Shown in pieces: positions 55,622 through 62,922 of a stretch of 62,922 bases of DNA. This stretch comes from Alphaproteobacteria bacterium. GTDB taxonomy: Bacteria > Pseudomonadota > Alphaproteobacteria > DSM-16000 > Inquilinaceae. Location: the NCBI GenBank assembly GCA_028284045.1, contig JANQSN010000015.1:1-62922 (forward strand). The letters run 5' to 3'. A model generated the notes under the pieces. It did no database searches, was not told where the DNA came from, and saw only the letters and a list, made by a program, of their open reading frames with translations. Every line of letters starts with the position of its first letter. Position 1 is the first letter of the stretch. Position numbers and translations under genes: made by a program.

Positions 55622-56113
55622 CAGGAGGATACGCTCGACGGTGCCGTCGGGTTGGCCGAAGGGCAGGGCCAAGACGCTGTAGCGCTTGAAGGTCAGCGGC
55701 GACCAGGTGACGTGGCCGCTATAGACATAGGGCCGCCCGGTGCGCCGACACCATTCGAAGCGCCGATGAAGTGGCTTGGCGCCGGGAACCTCGTCGGTGT
55801 ACCAGCCGGTGTAGTCGCGGTCCGTCGCCTCGCGCAGGCCGGAACCGGAGAGCCTGACCTTGAGCCGGCCACTCTCCGGCTCCGGTCCCACCAGCGTGAG
55901 ATGAGGCAGGATGTCGGGGCGGATCCGCGTCGGGTCGATCAGCCGCGTGGGCGGGAACCGGGCGCTGCCGCGGCCGTCGAGCCAGTAGCGGTAGAGCCAG
56001 CGGAAAGACTCCTCGGCCAGATCCTCCACCGCGAAGTCGACCCGCATGTCGACAAAGGCGGGATCGTCGCGAGGCGGGTCATTGTCCGGTGGGTCATTCG
56101 GGGCGTGGGCCAT
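55604..56113 (-). CDS. PAS-domain protein (PAS_5 type)
   Basis: A 169-residue single-domain protein: acidic/Pro-rich tail, then LAEESFRWLYRYWLDGRGSA and a PAS-like fold with LPHLTLVGPEPESGRLKVRL and LKVRLSGSGLREATDRDYTG. Such free-standing PAS proteins are numerous in Rhodospirillales and have no known partner. Its last six codons and stop lie inside the duplicated 62-bp unit. Confidence 0.85.
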   Translation of the reverse strand: MAHAPNDPPDNDPPRDDPAFVDMRVDFAVEDLAEESFRWLYRYWLDGRGSARFPPTRLIDPTRIRPDILPHLTLVGPEPESGRLKVRLSGSGLREATDRDYTGWYTDEVPGAKPLHRRFEWCRRTGRPYVYSGHVTWSPLTFKRYSVLALPFGQPDGTVERILLLASIA

Positions 56114-56132
56114 GGCACCCCGCTAGCGATCC

Positions 56133-56233
56133 GGAGCGTTTTCAGGCTGGGCGCCGTCGCCCAGCGGCTCGGGACCTGCGTCAAAGGAAGATGATGCAGC
56201 GGTGGGGCGGACCTCAGTCAGTCCGACCGCTCC
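56133..56233. repeat. GGAGCG...CGCTCC repeat, overlapping the end of the M32 gene
   Basis: Reverse-orientation copy of the element at 46695: GGAGCGTTTTCAGGCTGGGC and its pairing GCCCAGC, then AAGATGATG and AGCGGTGGGGCGGAC..GTCCGACCGCT. The right end encodes the last residues and TGA stop (56218-56220) of the M32 carboxypeptidase. Confidence 0.72.
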
Positions 56234-57756
56234 AGGTACCTTGTCCTAAGATGCGCCATGAACACGGCAGGGTCGAGGGGCCGGCCGGTCGCCTCCACCA
56301 GGAGGTCGCGCCAGGACAAGAGGCAGCCGCGGCCGTGCACCCGGCGGCGTAGCCAGTCGACCAGGGGCGTGAAGTCGCCGCGTGCGAGGCCCGGGCGGAT
56401 GTCCGGCTCCGCCGCCGTCGCCGCGGCGAAGAGCTGGGCGGCGATCATCGCGCCCAGCGTGTAGGTCGGGAAATAGCCCCAGGCGCCGCCCGGCCAATGG
56501 ATGTCCTGCAGGCAGCCGGTGGTGTCGTCCGGCGGCACGACGCCCAACAACTCCCGCATGCCGTCGGTCCACGCCCCCGGCAGGTCGGCCATCTTCAGAT
56601 CGCCGGCCAGCAATGCCCGCTCCAGCCGGTAGCGCAGGATGATATGGGCCGGATAGGTGACCTCGTCGGCATCGACGCGGATCAGCCCGGGCGCGACGCG
56701 TGTGTAAAGGCGGTGGAGATTGTCCGGCGTCCAGGCCGCGGTGGTCGTGTCGGTGGCCGCGGCGAAGCTGCGGCGCATCTCGCCCGACGCGAAAGTGAGA
56801 AACTCCGGCGACCGGCAGGCCTGCATCTCCAGGATCAGCGACTGGCTCTCATGCACCGCCATCCCGCGCGACGCGCCGACCGGCTGGGTCTGCCAGTCGC
56901 GCGGCCGGCCCTGCTCGTAGAGGGCATGGCCGGTCTCGTGCAGCACGCCCATCAGGGCGGAGGTGAAGTCGGCCTCGTCATAGCGTGTGGTGATGCGCAC
57001 ATCGTCGTCGGCGCCGCCGCAGAACGGGTGCGTGCTGACGTCGAGGCGGCCGCGCGTGAAATCGAAGCCGGCCGCCGTCATGCAGGCCTGGCCCAGCGCG
57101 CGCTGGCGATCGATAGGGAAGGGGCCTTCCGGCCGCAGCGGCGGCGTTTCGGCCGCCTGGGCTGCCACCACGGCTTGGGTGAAGTCGGGCAGGAAGGCTG
57201 CCAGCGCGTCGAAAACCGGGTCGATATCGGCGCTTGCGAGGCCGGCCTCGAAGGTGTCCAGCCAGGCATCGTAGGGGGCGAGTCCCAGCGCCTCGCCCTT
57301 GATGCGCGCCGTCTCCGCGGCGATCTCGAAGACCTCCGTCAGACGCGGCAGCAGGCCGGCGAAGTCGTTGTCGCGCCGCGCGGCGCGCCAGGCGACCTCG
57401 GTCACCGTCTGGGCATGGGCGGCGCGGCCCACCAGGTCCGCCGGGACGGCGGCGGCATGGGCGTGCAGCCGGTGCATCTCCTTAAGATTGGCCTGCTGCC
57501 AGGGGGTGAGCGCGGCGGCCTCGGCGTCCGCCGCGGCGAGGTGGTCGGCGGTGGCCGGGTCGCACAACAGCTCGTGGCGCAGCACCTCCAGCCCCGCCAG
57601 CGCGCCGGCGCGGCCGTCGGTCGCCCCCTCCGGCATCGTGGTTTCCTGGTCCCAGTGCAGGATGCCCAGCGCGTTGTCGAGCGCGTTGAGGCGGGTGAAC
57701 AGCGCCTCCAATGCACCATAGGCGGGCGGCAAGGGGGCGGCGTCCTGTGCGGTCAT
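56218..57756 (-). CDS. Carboxypeptidase M32
   Basis: A 512-residue cytosolic metallocarboxypeptidase that removes C-terminal residues. The zinc site HETGH (in LHETGHALYEQGRP) is near residue 266, the family motif DVRITTRYDEADF precedes it, and HESQSLILEMQ supplies the third ligand. The C-terminal four residues before the stop are encoded by the edge of a dispersed repeat (56133-56233). It lies downstream of SURF1 but on a 22-bp gap only, so it may be co-transcribed with the oxidase assembly genes. Confidence 0.95.
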   Translation of the reverse strand: MTAQDAAPLPPAYGALEALFTRLNALDNALGILHWDQETTMPEGATDGRAGALAGLEVLRHELLCDPATADHLAAADAEAAALTPWQQANLKEMHRLHAHAAAVPADLVGRAAHAQTVTEVAWRAARRDNDFAGLLPRLTEVFEIAAETARIKGEALGLAPYDAWLDTFEAGLASADIDPVFDALAAFLPDFTQAVVAAQAAETPPLRPEGPFPIDRQRALGQACMTAAGFDFTRGRLDVSTHPFCGGADDDVRITTRYDEADFTSALMGVLHETGHALYEQGRPRDWQTQPVGASRGMAVHESQSLILEMQACRSPEFLTFASGEMRRSFAAATDTTTAAWTPDNLHRLYTRVAPGLIRVDADEVTYPAHIILRYRLERALLAGDLKMADLPGAWTDGMRELLGVVPPDDTTGCLQDIHWPGGAWGYFPTYTLGAMIAAQLFAAATAAEPDIRPGLARGDFTPLVDWLRRRVHGRGCLLSWRDLLVEATGRPLDPAVFMAHLRTRYLERSD

Positions 57757-57778
57757 GGCGGCAGCCTTCCGGCGGACG

Positions 57779-58555
57779 TCAACGATCGCGGGCGCGACCG
57801 TGCGCGATGTAGATGATCAGCAATCCGACGGCCAGGGCGAACCAGGTGGCGGCATAGCCGAAATGCTGGTTGCGCAAGTCGACGGTGACCCCGGTCGCGG
57901 TCGGCAGCGCCGCCGCCGCGCCGGCCGCCGGGGCCGCCCGTCCGCCCACGGCCAGGGTGGCCGTGGTGCCGCCGGTCTCGGCGGGCGCGTCGCTGTCCAG
58001 CACCAGCATCAGCGGCAGCGGGTCGGCGAGACCCAGCGCCTCGGCCATCGCCGGCAGGTCGCGCCAGTACCACAACCCGTCCGCGCCATCGTTCTCCGGC
58101 GGGAACCAGCCCGGCCGGCCGCCCAGCCGCAGCACGCCGTCGAGGCGCCGCCGATCCCCCGGCACCGGCCAGAGCGTGGCGTCGGGCTCCAACGACGGGA
58201 CCCAGCCGCGATCGACGATCACCGACTGCCCCATGGTCGTCTCGAAGCCGGCCAGCAGCCGCGCGCCGGGCTGGCGGTCGTGGAAGCGGCTGGTCAGGAC
58301 GAGCTGGCGGCCCGGCCGGTACTGGCCCTCCAACCGGGCCGGCACATAGTCGAAGGCGTCCGGCACGTGGATGGTGAATTGCAAGCTGGTCGGCGGCTCG
58401 GCCATCCGCTGTTCCACCTGCGCGATCAGCTCGCTCTTCCAGCCGAGGCGCTGGACCTGCCAGACGCCCAGCGCGATCAGCGCCGGCAGGCACAAGGCGA
58501 CCGTCAGGGTGGCCCAGCGGTTGGGCCGGAACCGCCGTCGCGAAGGCGCGGTCAC
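57779..58555 (-). CDS. SURF1-family cytochrome oxidase assembly protein
   Basis: A 258-residue inner-membrane protein with two terminal helices (about residues 15-33 with PALIALGVWQVQRLGWKSEL, and 225-248 with YAATWFALAVGLLIIYI) and a periplasmic domain between. SURF1 helps insert heme a into subunit I. In alphaproteobacteria it closes the aa3 operon, as here. Confidence 0.95.
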   Translation of the reverse strand: MTAPSRRRFRPNRWATLTVALCLPALIALGVWQVQRLGWKSELIAQVEQRMAEPPTSLQFTIHVPDAFDYVPARLEGQYRPGRQLVLTSRFHDRQPGARLLAGFETTMGQSVIVDRGWVPSLEPDATLWPVPGDRRRLDGVLRLGGRPGWFPPENDGADGLWYWRDLPAMAEALGLADPLPLMLVLDSDAPAETGGTTATLAVGGRAAPAAGAAAALPTATGVTVDLRNQHFGYAATWFALAVGLLIIYIAHGRARDR

Positions 58556-58565
58556 GTCCCGCTCC

Positions 58566-58907
58566 CTACCGGCGGTACCGGTACTGCAAGGCCATCACCA
58601 AGGCCTTGGCCGGGCGCAGCAGCACCAGCGTCGCCGCGATGGCGAAGGCGCCAGAGACCACCGCCGGAACCCAAACCGGCACGGAGAAGCCGATCTCGAT
58701 GGCGATGCCGATCGGCACGGCGAGGCCGCCGATGATGAAGATCAGGAACACCGCCGGGCCGTCCCCGGTGTCCTGCTCGCCGAGGCTGAGCCCGCAGTGC
58801 GCGCAGGCCTCGCGGACCTTGAGGAAGCCGTCGAACAGCGATCCCTCGCCGCAGCGCGGGCAGCGGCAGGTGAGGCCGGCCCGCCAGACGGAAACGCCCG
58901 CGGTCAT
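58566..58907 (-). CDS. DUF983 small membrane protein
   Basis: A 113-residue protein from MTAG at 58907; an ATG at 58940 that overlaps the COX3 stop is also possible. Two Cys pairs, CRCPRCGEGSLF and CAHCGLSL, form a zinc-ribbon-like head, followed by two membrane helices (VFLIFIIGGLAVPIGIAIEI). The family is fixed in alphaproteobacterial oxidase operons between subunit III and SURF1; the function is unknown, but a role in oxidase assembly is likely. Confidence 0.9.
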   Translation of the reverse strand: MTAGVSVWRAGLTCRCPRCGEGSLFDGFLKVREACAHCGLSLGEQDTGDGPAVFLIFIIGGLAVPIGIAIEIGFSVPVWVPAVVSGAFAIAATLVLLRPAKALVMALQYRYRR

Positions 58908-58923
58908 CGCCCGGCCGTCCGGT

Positions 58924-59811
58924 TCAGTGGTGCGCGACACCGTCGCCAGCGCCCCACCAGTAGACGGCGGTGAACAGGAACAGCCACACGACGTCGACGA
59001 AGTGCCAGTACCAGGCCGCCGCCTCGAAGCCGAAATGGCTGTCGGCGGTGAAGTGGCCCTTGACGGTCCGCCACCAGCACACCGCCAGGAAGATGGTGCC
59101 GATGACCACGTGGAAGCCGTGGAACCCGGTGGCCATGTAGAAGGTGGAGGGATAGATGCCCTCCGAGAAGCCGAAGGTGGCGTGGGTGTATTCGTAGACC
59201 TGCAGGCAGGAGAAGAAGACGCCCAGCATCACCGTGATGCCCAGCGCCCGGGCGGCCTCGTGATTGTGGCCCTCGCGCAGCGCATGGTGCGCCCAGGTGA
59301 CCGTGCAGCCGCTGAGCAGCAGCACCAGCGTCATCAGGAACGGCAGATGGAAGGGGTCGAAGGTCTGCACGCCTTCCGGCGGCCAGACGAAGCCCGTCGC
59401 CTCCTTCGGGAATAGGCTGGCGTCGAAATAGGCCCAGAAGAACGCCACGAAGAACATCACTTCGGAGCAGATGAACAACAGCATGCCGTAGCGCAGGCCG
59501 ATCTTGACGATCGCGCCATGCGCCTTCTCCACGACGCTCTCGTGGATGACGTCGCGCCACCAGCCGACCATCACGGCGATCACCGCGGCGAAGCCGGCCA
59601 GCGCCAGCCACGGGCTGTCGTAGTGCATCAGGACGATGACGCCCACCGCCAGCAGGCCGCCGGCGAGGGCGCCGAGCAGCGGCCACGGGCTGGGCCGCAC
59701 CAGGTGATAGGGTTGCGGCGGGCCGGTCTCGTAGTGCGGCGGCGGATAGGCCGTCGGGTCGCCGGCTGCGGCCGTGGCTGCCGATTGGGTCGCCTGTATC
59801 GTCTCGCTCAT
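58924..59811 (-). CDS. ctaE: Cytochrome c oxidase subunit III
   Basis: A 295-residue membrane subunit of the aa3-type oxidase from the ATG at 59811 (MSETIQATQS). Seven helices are visible, with the family motif YHLVRPSPWPLLGALAGGLL, FICSEVMFFVAFFWAYFDAS, and FYMATGFHGFHVVIGTIFLA. The first 40 residues are a soluble tail. It lies between ctaG and the DUF983 gene in the canonical order. Confidence 0.97.
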   Translation of the reverse strand: MSETIQATQSAATAAAGDPTAYPPPHYETGPPQPYHLVRPSPWPLLGALAGGLLAVGVIVLMHYDSPWLALAGFAAVIAVMVGWWRDVIHESVVEKAHGAIVKIGLRYGMLLFICSEVMFFVAFFWAYFDASLFPKEATGFVWPPEGVQTFDPFHLPFLMTLVLLLSGCTVTWAHHALREGHNHEAARALGITVMLGVFFSCLQVYEYTHATFGFSEGIYPSTFYMATGFHGFHVVIGTIFLAVCWWRTVKGHFTADSHFGFEAAAWYWHFVDVVWLFLFTAVYWWGAGDGVAHH

Positions 59812-59846
59812 CGCCTGTTCCTGCGGGCCGTGGGCCCTCTTCGTGG

Positions 59847-60470
59847 TCACTCGCCGGCGGCGGCGGCCCGCTGGGTGTCCTGGAAATCCGCGATCGCCTG
59901 GTCGAGCCCGGCGCCTTCGCTGGGGTAAAAGGTGTAGGACAGCGAGATCTGCGCCAGGCCGTCGAGCTGCGGGTCTTCGACGACTGCCGGGTCGACGTAA
60001 TACCAGACCGGGAACTGCACGGTCTCGCCGGGCGCGATCACCTGCTCCTCGAAGCAGAAGCACTGCATCTTGTAGAAGTAGAGCCCGGCGCGCGGCGGCG
60101 TCACATTGTAGACGGCGGTGCCGGCGACCGGCTGGTCGCCGGTGTTGGTGGCGGAGTAGTAGGCCATCGACGGCTCGCCGATGCGCACCGTCTCGGCCAG
60201 CGCGTCGGCCTGGAAGTCCCAGGTCAGGCCGCGCGCGGTGTCGGCGAGGAAGCGGATATCCACCGTCTGATCCAGCACCGCCTCGCCGCCCGGCGCGGGC
60301 GCGGTGCCGGCCACCTGCGTCGTGCCGCCGAAGCCGGTGACCCGGCAGAACAGGTCGTAGAGCGGCACGGCCGCGAAGCTCATACCGACCATGCCGGCGA
60401 CGACCAGGAGGCTGGCCGCCAGCAGCCGGCTATTGCGGCGCGCCAGCGCCGGATCGTGAACGAACGTCAA
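59847..60470 (-). CDS. ctaG: Cytochrome c oxidase assembly protein CtaG (Cox11 type)
   Basis: A 207-residue copper chaperone with one N-terminal membrane helix (AASLLVVAGMVGMSFAAVPL) and a periplasmic Ig-like domain. The copper motif CFCFEEQ is in FYKMQCFCFEEQVIAPGE. It delivers copper to the CuB site of subunit I. It starts at a TTG overlapping the small upstream ORF by four bases (TTGA). Confidence 0.95.
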   Translation of the reverse strand: MTFVHDPALARRNSRLLAASLLVVAGMVGMSFAAVPLYDLFCRVTGFGGTTQVAGTAPAPGGEAVLDQTVDIRFLADTARGLTWDFQADALAETVRIGEPSMAYYSATNTGDQPVAGTAVYNVTPPRAGLYFYKMQCFCFEEQVIAPGETVQFPVWYYVDPAVVEDPQLDGLAQISLSYTFYPSEGAGLDQAIADFQDTQRAAAAGE

Positions 60471-60655
60471 TCCAAGCCTCCCAGCCTGACCAGGGTGACG
60501 AGATAGATCAGCACGATGAAGGCCAAGAGCGCGGCCAGCAGCGCCAGGTTGCGCCCGCGCGCCCGACGGGCCCGGGCCCAGCCCTCATGCTCGGCGCCCG
60601 GCGGGCTGCGGTCGCGCCCGGTGGGCGGGCGGTCCGGCGTGGCTGCCTGTCCCAT
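60467..60655 (-). CDS. Small single-helix oxidase-operon protein (CoxF type)
   Basis: A 62-residue protein starting at 60655 (MGQAATPDRPPTGRDR) with a basic segment ARARRARGRNLALLAALLAF and one membrane helix (FIVLIYLVTLVRLGGLD). Such short ORFs between ctaB and ctaG are a fixed part of alphaproteobacterial cox operons (CoxF), and are easily missed because a larger shadow frame covers them. Likely an assembly factor; function unproven. Confidence 0.8.
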   Translation of the reverse strand: MGQAATPDRPPTGRDRSPPGAEHEGWARARRARGRNLALLAALLAFIVLIYLVTLVRLGGLD

Positions 60656-60660
60656 GACCG

Positions 60661-61590
60661 TCAGATCGCTCCCGCGTGGTCGGCCACCATCGCCCCGAAC
60701 AGGGCGAACAGATGGAAGATCGAGTAGCCGAACATCAGCTTCGCCGACCGCCAGCCGGTGGCCGGCCCGTCCTCGCGGCACACCCGTACGGCCGAGGCGA
60801 TGAACAGCAGGCCGAGCACCACGGCAGCCGCGGCATAGGCCGTGCCGGTGACGCCGAAGGCGGTGGGCAGCAGGCTGACCGGCAGCATGGCGACGGTGTA
60901 GGCGAGGATCTGGCGGCGCGTCGCCCGCGCGCCGGCGACCACCGGCAGCATCGGCACGCCGGCCTTGGCGTAGTCGCCCGCCCGGTAGAGCGCCAGCGCC
61001 CAGAAATGCGGCGGCGTCCACAGGAAGATCAGCGCGAACAGCGCGATCGCCGTGGCGGACACCTCGCCCGTCGCCGCCGCCCAGCCGATCATCGGCGGGA
61101 ACGCGCCGGCGGCGCCGCCGATGACGATGTTCTGCGGCGTGCGGCGCTTCAGCCAGAGGGTGTAGACGAAGACGTAGAAGGCCGAGGCCAGTGCCAACAG
61201 CGCCGCCGCCGTCCAGTTCAGCGCCAGCCCCATCAGCATGACGGCGATGCCGGTCAGCACCAGCCCGAAGGCCAGCGCGTCGGGTGGCGCCACGACGCCG
61301 CGCACCAGGGGGCGGGCGCGGGTGCGCTCCATCACCGCGTCGATGTCGCGGTCGTACCACATGTTGATCGCGCCGGCGGCGCCCGCGGCCAGCGCGATGG
61401 CAAGCACCGCGGCGAGTGCCAGCACCGGATGGACAGGCGTCGGCGCCAGCACCAGGCCGGCCGCCCCGGTGAAGACGACGAGCGTCATCACCCGGGGCTT
61501 CAGCAGATCGAGATAGTCGCGCCAGGTTGCCAGCGGCGCCGCGACGGCAGCGGTGCCGTTGCCGGCGGTTTCGATGGTCAGGTCCGTCAT
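60661..61590 (-). CDS. ctaB: Protoheme IX farnesyltransferase
   Basis: A 309-residue membrane prenyltransferase that converts heme b to heme o, the first step to heme a. From the ATG at 61590 it shows about nine helices and the prenyl-diphosphate site NMWYDRDIDAVMERTRARPL near residues 78-97. IFLWTPPHFWALALYRAGDY is also typical. Stop codon lies 5 bp before the small ORF. Confidence 0.96.
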   Translation of the reverse strand: MTDLTIETAGNGTAAVAAPLATWRDYLDLLKPRVMTLVVFTGAAGLVLAPTPVHPVLALAAVLAIALAAGAAGAINMWYDRDIDAVMERTRARPLVRGVVAPPDALAFGLVLTGIAVMLMGLALNWTAAALLALASAFYVFVYTLWLKRRTPQNIVIGGAAGAFPPMIGWAAATGEVSATAIALFALIFLWTPPHFWALALYRAGDYAKAGVPMLPVVAGARATRRQILAYTVAMLPVSLLPTAFGVTGTAYAAAAVVLGLLFIASAVRVCREDGPATGWRSAKLMFGYSIFHLFALFGAMVADHAGAI

Positions 61591-61619
61591 GATCGGCCGT
61601 GCCCTTCCTTGGTGGCCGG

Positions 61620-62922
<1,303 letters not shown>

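Overview
This 62.9-kb window is high-GC, densely coding chromosomal DNA from an alphaproteobacterium, most likely in or near the Rhodospirillales. Reasons: the aa3 cytochrome oxidase cluster has the alphaproteobacterial order ctaD-ctaB-small ORF-ctaG-ctaE-DUF983-SURF1; there is an FzlA-type GST-fold division protein, a CarD regulator next to a 7Fe ferredoxin, a bactofilin, and regulatory sites of alphaproteobacterial style. I see no rRNA, tRNA, CRISPR array, prophage or insertion sequence. The species is an inference; nothing in the sequence names it.

Layout. 1-9 kb: DUF6653 protein, ahcY with a palindrome in its leader, MarR regulator divergent from a small lipoprotein, M48 protease, GST, M17 aminopeptidase, a MarR gene overlapping an NlpC/P60 hydrolase, SDR. 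9-20 kb: a PPP-fold protein that has lost nearly all its metal ligands, fzlA, pentapeptide-repeat protein, epimerase, nitroreductase, hydrolase, creD, lipid-kinase-like protein, hutI, qmcA-nfeD. 20-28 kb: orphan histidine kinase, MttB-family methyltransferase without a pyrrolysine codon, EI24 membrane protein, bactofilin plus lipoprotein, fdxA, carD, LysR. 28-36 kb: a phytase-like esterase behind a candidate PHO box, then a four-gene imelysin / di-heme / imelysin / DUF1513 iron operon behind a long iron-box-like palindrome. 36-45 kb: leuB, leuD, typA, tamA, a histidine kinase whose periplasmic sensor is an NMT1/THI5-type binding protein, fabI.

45-55 kb is a coherent reductive pyrimidine catabolism locus on the minus strand: ureidopropionase-type nitrilase, PreT and PreA (dihydropyrimidine dehydrogenase), an ABC importer (ATPase, two permeases, NMT1-type binding protein) and dihydropyrimidinase. 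The binding protein and the sensor of the nearby kinase share the same N-terminal motif, so one fold may serve both uptake and signalling. 55-62.9 kb: Phd/ParE toxin-antitoxin pair, a 62-bp perfect tandem duplication at the end of a PAS gene, M32 carboxypeptidase and the cox cluster, with ctaD cut by the window edge.

The most unusual structure lies between genes: several families of dispersed palindromic repeats. One group consists of about 100-140 bp double-hairpin elements bounded by TAG/CTAG. Two of them start exactly on the TAG stop codon of the preceding gene, and a related copy supplies the stop codon and last residues of the M32 carboxypeptidase.
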